Source: Phlebotomus papatasi
Lineage: Eukaryota > Arthropoda > Insecta > Diptera > Psychodidae
Direction: 5' to 3'
Assembly: GCF_024763615.1 (NCBI RefSeq)
Contig: NC_077222.1
Span: 85,002,001-85,066,000, forward strand
Length of the DNA: 64,000 nt
Shown here: piece by piece, positions 9,701 through 19,910 of the stretch
How positions within the stretch are numbered: the first letter of the stretch is position 1
Layout: each line of letters begins with the position of its first letter
Made by a program: the position numbers and the translations under genes
The notes under the pieces: generated by a model
Database searches by the model: none
What the model was told of the DNA's origin: nothing
What the model saw: the letters and a program-made list of their open reading frames with translations, nothing else

Positions 9701-12700
9701 CCAGGTTTGACTTTTCTATCTGTTAGTAAGCTTTTCTTTAATCCTATCTCTTAAGGATGGTCTTTATTGATCGGATATGGTAGATAGGATCGGGGAAAAT
9801 CATTTTTAAGTGCTAAGATTAAGGAAAAGCTTACAAAAAGCATGGTGGAAACTCACCCTCGGACGGTAAAGTTACCCACATCTACCAGTAATAATTTTTG
9901 TCATGTTTTATTAATAGCGTATTCTCCGTATAATCTATCTCCAAAAAAAAAAATTTATGTCCGCCAAGTAAGGTAAAGTACCCTCACTTAACCGGATTCT
10001 TCGATTCGACCGGTGGGTAAATTTTTGAATGTTTAATGGTCAATTTCAATTTCAATATTAATATTAGATCATACGCAAAATATTATAGCAAATATAAATA
10101 AATTGAATAAATAAATCTACCGGTCGAGACGAGGAACCGGTCGAGCGAGGGCACTTTACCTTACATCCTTATTTAGAAGAATTTATATAAAGTGTTTTAA
10201 AGAAACTTGAATCTGGCCACTAATTTAAAAATAAAGTTTCCATGATAAAACTGTCTAATTAATGGCGAGTTTTTAAAATAATGCAGACTATGAAAATTTC
10301 TTGAGACAGCCAACCGATAAATCAATCAATAAAACATCAATAAAAAAGCGATTAAATTCTTTTTTTATCAGTATCAGGCAGCTGGTTGATCAAGTGCGTG
10401 GGAAAGGTGAATTTAGCAGTTTACGATGTCAGAAATTTGGATTTAAAATGAAAAAAAAAAACTTTTGCAGTAAAATTTGGTATGGATCACATCAAAGAAA
10501 TTTGCTGAAGAAATATGAATTGTGAGGATTCGGCTAAAAGGCAACAAGTGAGAGACATGACTTTGATGGGGAGGAAGTAAAAAACAAATAAATTCATTTT
10601 TTTGATGAAAGAAGCAAGCATCTCACCATCAAAGTCAACCGTTCCAGATCCATCGGAGTCAATCTCCTCTATCATGATGTCCAATTCATGTTCTGTGAGC
10701 TGATCGTCCAATTCACGGAGGATTTCTCTGAGGCATGTGGTAGGAATATAGCCATTACCCTCCTTGTCATACAGACGGAACGCCTCTCGGAGTTCCTTTT
10801 TGCCAAATGAAATATTGAAATTGCAATTTTAGTCCACCATAAAAGTTCATTATTTTTAACGAAATGTGTAGGTAGCATACCTTCTGCATAGCTTCCGCAT
10901 CCTCCTCCACGATGAATTTCGCAGCAAGTTGGACGAATTCGTTGAACTCCAAACGGCCGGATTCTGGGTGAGGGGGAGGAAAAAATACATATTCATTTTG
11001 ATGTTACTAAAAATATCACACTAATGTGCTCTTGTTTACTATATATTCCGCGCATGTAGGCTTTAATTCGCTCCAATATCCATTATTCAAGTGAAATTGT
11101 ATTTTTAACCTTGTTTCAGAAGCTCTGCGAGGCGTTTTCGCGCCCGTTTAAAAAAAAAAGAAATACTGCAATTTTATACTCACTGTCCTCATCAACTTCA
11201 TCAATGAGCTCCTCGAGGATCTTCTTGTTAAATGGCTGACCCATGAGTCTCAGGATTTCTGCCACAGTTTCCGTGGAAATACTTCCAGTTTTTTGGGCAT
11301 CGAAGCTGTTGAAGGCTTTCTGGAGCACTATATGGAAAGCAATTGATGTACAATTTTCACCTATATATCACAATCTTAACTATATAGGCGTGGGTAAAAT
11401 AATATATGTTGTGTTAAAAAGTGAAATGTGTTATGTTCTTGATGATTGACTTGGCTTTACTCCAATTTGACGGCTGGTTGATGATTGCAAAAATTAGCGC
11501 GAAAAAAAAGAACTTTGTAAAAGTGAATAGCCTGTCTTTTAAACTAAGGCATATTGATGATCGAGCGAAGGAGGATGGCATAAAAAAAGATGATTGAGAT
11601 GAAAAGGAACTATTGAGAAAAATTTAGTGCTTGTCGTAAGACGAAATTGAACCAGCTGAGTAATTTGTTGTGAGTGACTGATGCATTGATGAAATTCCAC
11701 TTTTGAAAATAGCTTCCACGAAAGTTATGAATAGGTTTAATCACCAAATTATGGGCTATTTTTGGCAGTATTCTGAAATTTTAATTTCAAAAATTAAAGA
11801 TATTCAATTAACTCTATTTCCTGCACAAACTTAAAATATGAAAACTCTTTTATCTATGAAAAACTTGTCAAGAATTGAAATGTACAATAAACTGAGAAGT
11901 TTAAAAGATCTTTAACATTATTTAAATAAAATTCAACGCATTTTGGTTTTTTTTAAAGCTAAGATTTTTTTCCATGGAAAGTGTTGAAAAAAGTGTTTTC
12001 CCAAGTTTTATTATTGCACGTCAAAACATTATCTAAATGTGGAGACGAAGTTCAAAATAATTTTTCAGCAAACATCTTCATTTTTTCCCCGCAAAATCTC
12101 CCAAGATCTTTAAATACATTCACTTGACTTTCTTTTGCGTCTATTTCATTGTGGTTAATTATTGTAAATGTTTTACAGCTACTCTCCAATCTCAAAAGTC
12201 TAGGAAAACAACTGAAATTTATCAAGGTTTGGCCTTAGTATCTCTATCTTTTCAGACCTGAGGTCTAACAATAAGATTTAAATTCGATAATTTTATAACA
12301 GACAGCGTGATTTTGGGAACCCTATAAGCCAGTGAAATATGACTGCCATATTTTTTTAGGAGCTCAAGTATTCTCAAGAACTATACTAAGGGAAGGCTTT
12401 CAGGCTTCGCATATACTCTGGCTTCGAACACTTGATATCTTCTCATATTCCTTTAATGAATCTGACTTAGTGGCAATATATTATTTTAATGGCTAATCTT
12501 AAGTCACACATTTCCTGAGAAATTTAGATCAGATTCATTAAAGAAATATGGGAAAAATGAGAAGCAAGATTGTATGCGATGCCTGAAAGGCTTCCCCTAC
12601 ACTTCCTTAGTTGTTTAAAAATATTTGAGAACAAGTTTTCTATCATTTGATGATTGATGAATGTTTCAGATTAAAGGTATAATCCCGTTCTTGGAAGTTC

Positions 12701-15700
12701 TTAATTTTGGTAGATAGGAGACTCTCCGTCTCCAGTGATGGCAGGCCAGGGTTTCACTCAAGTCACCTCACAAGGAAATCCATTGGCCATCACCGGAGAG
12801 TCCCTTTATCTATCACATCAGTCCTACATCGTTCTTAATTTTATTAAACAGCAAGTAGCACTATTGTAAATTTAGGATTTTGACGGAGTAAGTCCCTTAT
12901 GCTACACAGTAAAAAATTTTTGGCTGCTTTATCATGATTTTCATTGTAAATTTTACATTAAACATGTAATCGTGTGTACTAATACACATTTGTGTAATTT
13001 GTACACATTTTGTCTGAAAACTGTGTAATTTGTACACCTTTTACTTGAAAACTGTGTAATTTTACTCGAAATATGTAAGAAAATATACAAAACTGTGTAA
13101 TCATTCCCAGTTGATTACACGGTTTACAATTACATCAAATTTAAATTACACATTTTCAGATTACACGTTTTGTTGAAATACATAATTTGTGTAACTTTAC
13201 AAGAATAATCGTGGTAAGAAAGCAAACCAACGATTATCCTTGTAATTTTTTTACTGTGTATCATTAAAAGTCAAAATTTCTCAAAAAAGAAAAACTGGTC
13301 TGTTATAGGTTTACGTGGGTCTTGAAGACTAAAAAGCAAACACATTTTCTGATACTTTTTTTTCAACACAATAATTTTTTTAATTAAAACTTTTAAGTAC
13401 ACAAAAGTATCAAAATTTAATATTTCCTGAAATTTTCATTTAAAAATTAAAAGTTAAAAATTCAACCTCCTGTCCAGATTTTCAAAAGTCTTTGGAAAAT
13501 CTACCTTTGCGATGGACAAGATTATTTAACTCTTTCGCGTCTTTAGGGTAATGTCATGACTCGGGGAAAAAGTTTTTTTTGGGTATTTACATTAATTGAA
13601 ATCTATCTGTTCGTGCACGACATCATAATAGAAGGATGTAAGATTCTTGGCTCATTTTCTCAAGACACCAGTTAGATTTCAATTAATGTAAATAGCCAAA
13701 AAGAAACTTTTTTCCCCGGGTCATATATGACCCTAAAGACGCGAAAGAGTTAATAGGATTTATCTGAAGTAGGGTCGAATGAACACCTCTTCGACATGGA
13801 ACCCTTATTGACACTTTTGTCAAAATGTTGAAATTTATTGAATATATCTAATAAAATGTATGTAATGTGGTGTTTTTTCATGAATCTACGTTTTCCGATA
13901 AAGATTAAGTGTTCAAATTTCGTATTCCCCAAATGGTACAGAGTAGGGTGTCAATAGGTCCTGACACGAGTTCTTAAAGTGTCAATAGGTGTTCCTTTCA
14001 CCCTACAACAATAAATTATTTTCTGTTAGCAGATTTGGAAAGCTCATACTTGGGATTTTTGAAAAAAAAAAGAAGAAATTTGGGTAGAGGAAAGTACTCT
14101 CCCTTAGTACATTCATGCCTTCGAATAATGTGAATTTTCTGTTAGTTTTCCTAAGAGACTCACACATTTCTATTAAATATTAGTTGGCTTATCATCAATT
14201 ATTGATAATTCCGTGATAATTTAGTGTAAATGTCTTACGAAAAACAAAAGAAATTCACATTATTCGAAGGCATGAACGTTCGAAGGGAGAGCACTTTGCC
14301 CTAGTTGGAAGAAATTTACACCAAAAAATCCTGTCTTTGATATGTTTTACAGCACTTTTCTTATTGTAAAATAAGTTGTGATCAAGGAAGACTTCAATAA
14401 TCCTATCGAGAATAAGGGTGCGAAATTTCAATGAAATCGTTTCCCCCACTTCCTATAATTTTATTTTAAATAACTGGAAACTTTCAGAACATATTCTTGA
14501 CATATTTAACTATTATACACATTTATTCCTATAAAACAGAATGACCCACGTAACCCTTTAAGAAGGTTTAGAACTTAAAAACCATATATAAACCATATCT
14601 CAGTCATTCTTCCGGTGTTCATCAGAGAATATCTTAGTCTCAAATTAGAATAATCGTAAAAACTTAGAGTATTTTAATTTGACATACAGACATTCTTTGA
14701 CGAACACCGGAAGAACTGCAGATTAGTTTAAAAATGACTAGATCTCAACTTTGAAAAGATTTATACCATCACCCTCTCTAACCCCTTCATTTGTGCTCAA
14801 GTTTGCGAATTTTTATTACAATTCTCAGAATAAATCACAATTATTAGAGTTTTTCTTCACATATTCTTGAGACATTCTGTAAAAATAATGTCAGAAAATA
14901 GAATACATTAGTTGATATTCTAATGGTAGACGGGATTTCTGTTTTAGAGCTCCAACTGCATGATTTTTATTAGAAGCATAACGGTTTTTATTTTCCATTT
15001 ATTATGTTCTTTTTTCTAAATTGTTACTATAATAAAATATAATATCTGAAGTTATGTAAAAGAAAAGCTGTATATTTGTGATTTTTTTTAAGAATTGCAA
15101 TAAAGATGCATAAATGTGGGAGAACATAAAGACTTTAACAATAATAGTATATTATGGTCATTGTGATTATGTTAATTACTAAAATCCTTTAGTATGCAAA
15201 AATATGTTCAAGATCTTGATAAAATCAAACGATTAATTTAGTGCTTTACGTAAATGGCTCAAGTGTCGAGATTAGATAGAGGCTTCTCAATTTTAACTGG
15301 GGATTATTGAAGGCAAAATCTTCCAAAAATAATCAGGCAAGAGCTTTGAGAATGGTGTTGAGAAACACTCAATAGTCCCGATTTATCTAATTCTTTGTTG
15401 AGCTTGTCGTAAATTGAGACAGATAATATTTTACTGAATAAAATCCTTTTGGCACAGAATCACAATATTTAATTCTCAGCTCCTCCATCCACTGGCAAAA
15501 TCCAACCACTTCGTATGAATCTTAGTCTAGGTTGATTTGGTTTGATGAGCAAAAATTCGCAATTTTTATATTTCGGAGCTTAAAAGATGGCAAAATATAA
15601 AAATTTTCATAACTTTCGTGAAATTGATGATGCCTTAGTGCACTTGAGTTTTGAGAAAAGAGATTCTCCAAGCAGATTCTAAACAGAGTGCCTCCATATA

Positions 15701-16296
15701 TTTTATATTTGTATATTGGCCCAAACACATATCAAATATTGTATTTATAACTGAGTTGTGTGTTAAATAAAATTTCTTCACCCACATAAAATTTCGTACA
15801 AATGATCGTTTGGCCAGAAAACCGGACACAAAATTATAACCGAAACTGAAAATAGATATTCTAGTATATTTTGTTCACAAATGAAGAAACGAAATATACG
15901 TCTAGTTGTTTTTCCAACCGAAATGTAAGTAAAGAAAATTAATTTTGGCACGAGACAGATTGCCGCTTTTAACTTGAAATTTTCAACAGAAGAAAAACTT
16001 CACCATCAAAATGGAAAGCCCAGCCTATCGGGGATTGTGGAAAATTTTTTTATAGTATGCTTCTGGTTTTATTCAAATCAATAAATAAATTCATTTCAAA
16101 GCGGTTAGATGTTCAATAAATTTCACTCACCAGCAATTTGCTCTGGGGGTAGTTCATCGGACTATATATATATTTTTTTGGGTGGTTTGAATAGAAGAAA
16201 GATCTCACATTAATTGTCAATGATCCCAAAGAATTATTCCAGTTCAATGATTTTGATACGAATCTCAGCACAGATGATACTTACAATATCCTGCAT
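6759..16296 (-). CDS. TpnC: Troponin C, complete, six coding exons
   Basis: Exons on the minus strand are 16285-16296, 16131-16161, 11184-11327, 10881-10963, 10627-10795 and 6759-6787. They join in phase to a 155-residue protein, the normal length for insect troponin C. It is the calcium sensor of the thin-filament troponin complex that switches on striated muscle. Four EF-hands follow in order. Loop I (DAQKTGSISTET) and loop III (DKEGNGYIPTTC) lack the final acidic ligand. Loop II (DEDKSGRLEFNE) and loop IV (DSDGSGTVDFDE) are intact, as in arthropod troponin C that binds calcium at sites II and IV. The N-terminus is MQDISDELPPEQIAVLQKAF and the end is FMEMMTGE. The start is chosen because CAAAATG fits the fly consensus, the exon is followed by GTAAGT, and its phase fits exon 2. 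It resembles the TpnC73F/TpnC47D group, but the exact orthologue is not determined here. Confidence 0.95.
7290..8300 (+). repeat. Bipartite dispersed repeat, copy 1
   Basis: Two diverged units (about 7290-7640 and 7690-8100) each contain GCTAGAGGCCA, a C-rich stretch with CTCCCTTTCC-like words, TTCGAAAACGG, and ATATGTTTT. The copy ends with TCTCGTGAGTTC and GGACGCTTTGCCATC (about 8235-8300). The same order and end occur at 41465-42150. I see no coding potential or terminal repeats, so the class is unknown. Confidence 0.6.
8597..8655 (+). repeat. tRNA-like remnant (SINE-like)
   Basis: TAAGTGGTGGAGC resembles an A box, and ATATTCGAGTCC about 35 bases on resembles a B box. The middle does not form a clear anticodon stem, so a functional tRNA is unlikely. 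Confidence 0.35.
8778..9012. mobile_element. Possible MITE with AATGGGTAATTTGGAAT arms
   Basis: The left arm AATGGGTAATTTGGAATTAC is mirrored on the right by GATTCCAAATTATCCCATT (about 8970-8996). Exact ends are not clear. The arm wording is close to the element at 44974-45126. Confidence 0.45.
9130..9363. mobile_element. 234-bp TA-flanked MITE (CAGTAAACTCTC ends)
   Basis: The ends CAGTAAACTCTCGCTCAATC and its mirror (GATTGAGAGAGAGTCTACTG) are flanked by TA at 9128-9129 and 9364-9365. The CAGTA...CTC start is like that of pogo/mariner-related elements and of the MITE at 27805-28131. Confidence 0.75.
9431..9661. mobile_element. 231-bp inverted-repeat MITE
   Basis: The left end GGGTATGAATTCTGAGATG is mirrored by CATCTCAGAATTCACACCC at 9643-9661. 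Inner arms share TATTCACGTGA. No clear target duplication was seen. Confidence 0.7.
9728..9832. repeat. Small inverted repeat related to 45425-45512
   Basis: TAAGCTTTTCTTTAATCCTA is mirrored by TAAGATTAAGG...AAAAGCTTA-type sequence near 9810-9832. The motif TAAGGATGGTCT inside recurs in the retrotransposon relic at 45425, so it may be a piece of the same element. Confidence 0.4.
9971..10161. mobile_element. 191-bp TA-flanked MITE (AGGTAAAGTACCCTC ends)
   Basis: The left end AGGTAAAGTACCCTC mirrors the right end GAGGGCACTTTACCT, with TA on both sides (9969-9970, 10162-10163). Inner ACCGGTCGA-type words are repeated in both arms. The ends are related to the 900-bp element at 56077-56976. Confidence 0.75.
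10627..10795 (-). CDS. TpnC: TpnC exon 5 (EF-hands III and IV)
   Basis: The acceptor GGCAAAAAG leads into ELREAFRLYDKEGNGYIPTT and the exon ends in ...DGSGTVDFD with donor GTGAGA. It is 169 nt, phase 0 in and phase 1 out. EF-hand III has cysteine at loop position 12, so it should not bind calcium tightly; EF-hand IV is canonical. Confidence 0.95.
10881..10963 (-). CDS. TpnC: TpnC exon 4
   Basis: The acceptor CCCCCTCACCCAG leads into (K)SGRLEFNEFVQLAAKFIVEE and the exon ends AMQK with donor GTATGC. It is 83 nt, phase 1 in and phase 0 out, and carries the second half of EF-hand II plus the central linker helix. Confidence 0.95.
11184..11327 (-). CDS. TpnC: TpnC exon 3 (EF-hand I)
   Basis: The acceptor CCATATAG leads into (V)LQKAFNSFDAQKTGSISTE and the exon ends EELIDEVDED with donor GTGAGT. 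It is 144 nt, phase 1 at both ends. The degenerate EF-hand I and the start of EF-hand II are here. Confidence 0.95.
12366..12632. mobile_element. Inverted-repeat element, diverged
   Basis: The arms share GGAAGGCTTTCAGGC with its mirror GCCTGAAAGGCTTCCC, and CATTCCTTTAATGAATC-type words near the centre. The arms are imperfect and the ends are blurred. Confidence 0.5.
12711..12815. repeat. Short inverted repeat
   Basis: TAGATAGGAGACTCTCCGTC with CCAGTGATGGCAGGCCA is mirrored by TTGGCCATCACCGGAGAGTC and TTATCTATC. It is probably a small degraded MITE or a piece of a retrotransposon. Confidence 0.45.
12905..13258. mobile_element. 354-bp TA-flanked MITE (CACAGTAAAA ends)
   Basis: The left end CACAGTAAAAAATTTTTGG and the right mirror AATTTTTTTACTGTG are flanked by TA (12903-12904, 13259-13260). 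The interior is rich in TGTGTAATTTGTACAC-like words in both orientations. Confidence 0.75.
13530..13749. mobile_element. 220-bp TTAA-flanked MITE (piggyBac-like)
   Basis: The left end CTCTTTCGCGTCTTTAGGGT is mirrored by ACCCTAAAGACGCGAAAGAG, with TTAA on both sides (13526-13529, 13750-13753). Long arms also share ATTTACATTAATTGAAATCT. The TTAA target points to piggyBac-type mobilisation. Confidence 0.8.
13772..14003. mobile_element. 232-bp TA-flanked MITE, copy 1
   Basis: The left end GGGTCGAATGAACACCT mirrors AGGTGTTCCTTTCACCC on the right, with TA on both sides. Its right half (GTGTCAATAGGTC, GACACGAGTTCTTAAA) recurs at 44765-44820 and a piece of it at 63664-63695. Confidence 0.6.
14087..14301. 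mobile_element. 215-bp TA-flanked MITE, GGGGAAAG family copy A
   Basis: The arms carry TACTCTCCC and CCTTCGAATAATGTGAATTT with mirror sequence on the right, and TA flanks (14085-14086, 14302-14303). Close copies lie at 36915-37131 and 44046-44260, with the same inner TATCATCAATTATTGATAAT core or a variant of it. Confidence 0.85.
14601..14719. mobile_element. Inverted-repeat element with CTTCCGGTGTTC arms
   Basis: The left arm CTTCCGGTGTTCATCAGAGAA is mirrored by TTCTTTGACGAACACCGGAAG. The same arm word occurs once at 25908, next to a possible retrotransposon tail. Confidence 0.55.
16131..16161 (-). CDS. TpnC: TpnC exon 2
   Basis: The acceptor TATATATATAG leads into a 31-nt exon coding SDELPPEQIA plus one base, and donor GTGAGT follows. 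It carries the N-terminal helix, a hallmark of the protein just before IAVLQKAF. Confidence 0.95.
16285..16296 (-). CDS. TpnC: TpnC exon 1 (start codon, MQDI)
   Basis: A 12-nt coding piece, ATG CAG GAT ATT, is preceded by CCAAA (good fly start context) and followed by donor GTAAGT. It joins in phase to exon 2. Very short first coding exons are normal in insect troponin C genes. The 5' UTR continues to the right on the minus strand, to an unknown point. Confidence 0.8.
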
Positions 16297-16747
16297 TTTG
16301 GATGTTGATTTGGGCTGTGTGGTCACAAAAGATAATTTAAAAGTAATAGAACTTAAAACGATATTTAAGGGTCAGTGGGAGCAAAAAAAAAGAGTGGTTT
16401 TAAGACCAATCACTGCGCGCAAAAATGCACAAAATTCGAATGGGGAAAAGTGTGAAAAGTGTCTAGCTCAAGTTCCGGAGCAACTCAACCGCAGACTATT
16501 TTCACCAATGACCGTCTTAAAACTGAATCCCAGAATTTTCATTCTTGGAGTTATTACCCTCCGTCAGCGGCAGCAATTATAGCCGTTTGCCATCAGCGTG
16601 TGGCAGACGAATCCTAACGATCCAGAAATACACTACACGCAATGCAATGAAGGAAAAGCGAGAGGAAGAAAATAATATAAATGCGATTGTAAATGTGGAA
16701 AATTTAACTGTGCCGATGGTGCTGATTTTCATACAGACATCAAATTT

Positions 16748-16757
16748 TTATATTTAG
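16748..16757 (-). promoter_or_regulatory. MEF2-type site upstream of TpnC
   Basis: CTAAATATAA on the minus strand fits the YTAWWWWTAR consensus of the muscle factor MEF2, about 450 bp upstream of the TpnC start codon. MEF2 drives many fly muscle genes. In AT-rich DNA such a match can occur by chance. Confidence 0.3.
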
Positions 16758-17174
16758 AAAAAAAGTTCAGAGAGATATATGTAGAACAGAATATTATTCT
16801 TTCGCGAAAAGGGGCTTTTCACCGTGTCTTCTCCTTATAGTTGTTGTCGCAGCGGTGACTCTTCAATTTTTAAACTAGGCCCATCTCACATCGTCTACTG
16901 CAGCAGAAATTACTATAGCAATCATCAAGATTTCTTAAGATTTTATGAACCATTTTATGCTTTTTGGTTCTTTTTATCAGGGCCAATTCTTAAAAATTGT
17001 GAACACTTTTGATAGAAAAAACATATAATTGTTAAAAAAAACAAACATTTAACCAATGGAGTGAATTTCCCGTCGTATTATCTTGAGAGTTGAAACTTAG
17101 AATTAACAGTAAGACGGCAACGAACGCATGAATGAATGAAGTTCGCCGGCCATTCTCAATTATTGTTTAGTAAA

Positions 17175-17314
17175 GGTGTCTACACATTGGGAGCAATTTT
17201 CGTCAAAAAATTGCGTTTTTGACAGAAATTTGACGTTTCCCCCTACAACGCTGCAGGGAATTTCCTTCAAAAAAGCAATTTTTGACAAAAATTTCTTCCA
17301 ATATGTAGAGGCCA
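17175..17314. mobile_element. 140-bp MITE, CTCTACACA family copy 1
   Basis: The left end GGTGTCTACACATTGG is mirrored by CCAATATGTAGAGGCC. The arms share GCAATTTTCGTCAAAAA-like words. Related copies are at 23349-23483 and 55107-55218. Confidence 0.65.
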
Positions 17315-17934
17315 TAATTCAGAAATAGGAGAAATTTGTCTAAATTAATTTTGAGAATTGGTGAAAGAAATTTAGTTGTTCAGTAAGAAAAAGTGTTTCG
17401 TTGGGAAGCATCAGCAGGAGATCCTGTGGCAAAAAGTCACAAATTGAAAATTTGAAAATTCAATATACTCCAAGATAAAAGAGATAGCGGCTTAAATTTT
17501 TTTTCCATAGATGGCCTCTATAGACCCTCTTCAAAGTCGTAAGTTTCTTAGGATTCGAACAAGGATTTCAGAAAATAAAAAAAAAATATTGAAATTTTTA
17601 GCCCTATTTTTGAAATGTTTTCCTTACAGCAAATATCAATTTTCACCTACTTATTTTCCAAAATTGATGCACTGGTAAATATTACCTAAATAATTTGGAT
17701 TTTTTGAATACGAAACCACTATCTATTTCAGAATTTTACAAAGATTCTTTTCTCCAGAAATCTTTTTATTAAAAATGACCACTTGGGGTAAAAAGTAACA
17801 AAAGGTATGGAGCAAAAAGTAACAAAGCCCGAAGCAATTTCTGATGTCTCACGGCGAGAAGAAACGTCTTAGAATGAGTTACGTTTTTGAATAGTTTTAG
17901 CAAATATACACTTAGGGGAGACAGGGGTAGAATT

Positions 17935-18843
17935 ACCCAGCAAATGAAGCTTTTTTTCGCGCATGATTTGTGAAAAAATGATAAAGTTTGTCTAATGTTT
18001 TTATGTTTCATAAGTAGCATTAAGATATTGGCTGTATAAAACCGTATAGTTCAGAGCTCTCAAATCCTTGGCTTTTTCTAGAGAGGATAATGAAAAAAGT
18101 ATGACACATTGGCTACACCTGCCCCGGCCTGGGTAGATTTAGCCACTTTCGGGGTGCTATTTGCCACCAGTTTTCCTGACGAAATTTTAAAACTGGAAAT
18201 ACCAAGTGTTATTTCACTTGATCCACTGAAGCCCACTGATACTAAATATGTAACTTAAACCTAATGAAAAAGACTTTAGCCGACTTTTTTATGACATTTT
18301 TGTAATTGCGGCAAAATTGATGAAAATATCCTGAAAAAATTTATTTCACAAATTTTTCATCCGAATGGCAATATTGCTTGGAATATCAATAGTACTCTTT
18401 CATCTAACAATTACCCATGTATTAGTGAAAAATCATTGATAGTTTTATCCGGCCACGAAAGAGTGGCTACAACTGCCCCGAGGGCTGTTTTAGTGTTTTT
18501 CATCTTATATAAAAAATTAGATAATTATTATCCAAGTGAAAAATATTTTTTAATTAGGTTTATGAAACCAGAAACGAGGTAAAACTATGAAATCTTGACT
18601 ACAAACTCAGAAAATCAAATGCTGGTCCAAAAACTGAAACATCAAAACTGCAGTTTTATACCCATTTTATAAAAATGCTTCTAAATTGTAGGATAACAGG
18701 ATCAGACTTATAAATATTTCTGGGAATATGGGGATGTGTTCCTACTTTCATTAAAAAATACTTTGCTCAAGGTACATTTTAAGGGAACCGAGAAAAATCC
18801 ACTGTTTACTTCTGCCCCTGGCTAATTGTACCCCGGTCTCCCC
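17935..18843. mobile_element. 909-bp TA-flanked MITE (GGGGAGACAGGGG ends)
   Basis: The left end GGGGAGACAGGGGTAGAATT and the right mirror AATTGTACCCCGGTCTCCCC are flanked by TA (17933-17934, 18844-18845). Inner words such as GGCTACAC and CTGCCCCG recur. No transposase frame. Confidence 0.8.
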
Positions 18844-18849
18844 TACTTA

Positions 18850-19195
18850 GGTGGCTGCAACGTTACTTTAAGGCACCAGACCTCTCGCACTAACCTTCTC
18901 AATTCCTGGCGATTTTCCGTCAGTTCGCTCCAGAAATGTAGCATAGGTTGCTATCGAAAAGTCCGACCTATCTCAGGCTCTTTGCGAGTTTTTTTTCGTA
19001 ACCCTCTATAGAAGGATGAGATCCCTTGTTCATTAGCCTCAGGTTCGTGACTTCCCACTGGGGTTGATTACCCAATCTTCTATTACTTACCTGAGTGTAC
19101 CGGGGCCTACCGCTACATGGAATCTAGCCGACTTAGAGGTGAACATAGGGCTTGAGGGGAAGAAACTATGTGTCATGTTAACCTCCCCCTCGTTT
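18850..19195 (-). mobile_element. Non-LTR retrotransposon fragment, copy 1 (likely)
   Basis: On the minus strand it matches 63350-63660 on the plus strand over about 300 bp: shared words are CGGTACACTCAGGT, CCAGTGGGAAGT, AACCTGAGGCTAA and TCGCCAGGA. Translated remnants give a W-S-E-L-T-type stretch with stops. I infer a dead non-LTR element from style and dispersion; the exact clade is not clear. Confidence 0.45.
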
Positions 19196-19604
19196 AGTCC
19201 CTTTTTAGTGAATTTACAACATAAAAATTCAAAATTTGTCATATGACATTGTCGTACTGTTACAGAATTCTCCTACTGAACTATTAGGAGTAGGCTTATA
19301 CCCAAGAAGATAGATAGGTTCCTTATAGAACCAAGACTTTAACAAGTCCTTCAATCCAATTTTAAAAGGCTTATGATGAGAATTTTGTGTCTAAATTCCT
19401 GTAGAAATTTTTAAGCCTTTTAAGAGTGTGCCAGTTTACTTTTAGTAGCCATAGATACAGAATCATATGGAACCAAGAGCGCTAGAAGCAAATTGTAACA
19501 ATTTTGGTTCTATAATACCTTATTTAGAGAATTATGTAAGACAATATTTATTGTATATGGCACTTACACTAGGTTTATGCTGTTTTCCTGGGGTCCCGGT
19601 CAAA

Positions 19605-19910
19605 ATCCCGAAAGCCAAAAATTCCGAAAGCCAAAATCCCGAACGCCAAAATCCCGAAAGCCAAAATCCCGAATTCTTAAAAGTATCATAGCTACTCCCA
19701 CGATTGCACTCGCGCTTGCTGGAGGCAAAGGGAAATCTTCTGTGCCTTGGGAAATTATTCTAAACATTTTCCTCCATATAATTTCATCACTTTCAGGATT
19801 TTAAAAATTCGGGATTTTGGCTTTCGGGATTTTAGCTTTCGGGATTTTGGCCTTTTCGGGATTTTGGCGTTCGGGATTTTGGTTTTCGGGATTTTGGCTG
19901 CCACCGGTTT
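19605..19910. repeat. Inverted minisatellite pair, GCCAAAATCCCGAAA unit
   Basis: About five units of roughly 15 bp lie at 19605-19676. The reverse complement, GGGATTTTGGCTTTC-type units, repeats about six times at 19803-19905. Flanks GGTCCCGGTC and GACCGGTC-like words hint at a fold-back element with arrays as its arms. It yields only low-complexity reading frames. Confidence 0.8.

Larger units (their letters stand above)
6788..10626. other. TpnC intron 5 (3.8 kb), repeat-rich
   Basis: The intron holds a bipartite dispersed repeat (about 7290-8300), a tRNA-like remnant (8597-8655), and MITEs at about 8778-9012, 9130-9363, 9431-9661 and 9971-10161, plus a small inverted repeat at about 9728-9832. 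No other exon was found. Confidence 0.65.
11328..16130. other. TpnC intron 2 (4.8 kb), MITE-rich
   Basis: The intron holds inverted-repeat elements at about 12366-12632, 12711-12815, 12905-13258, 13530-13749, 13772-14003, 14087-14301 and 14601-14719. The remainder (11328-12300, 14720-16130) is AT-rich with nothing I can name. No extra exon was seen. Confidence 0.6.

Noticed and set aside
11184..11327. Calmodulin as the identity of the EF-hand gene
   Set aside because: Loops I and III are degenerate and the end FMEMMTGE and length of 155 residues fit troponin C, not calmodulin (four intact loops, about 149 residues).
16214..16582. 122-residue open frame on the plus strand
   Set aside because: It overlaps the TpnC start exon on the opposite strand and shows no domain or splice support.
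19605..19910. CRISPR-like repeat array
   Set aside because: Units are short, directly adjacent without unique spacers, and in inverted blocks, in a eukaryotic genome.
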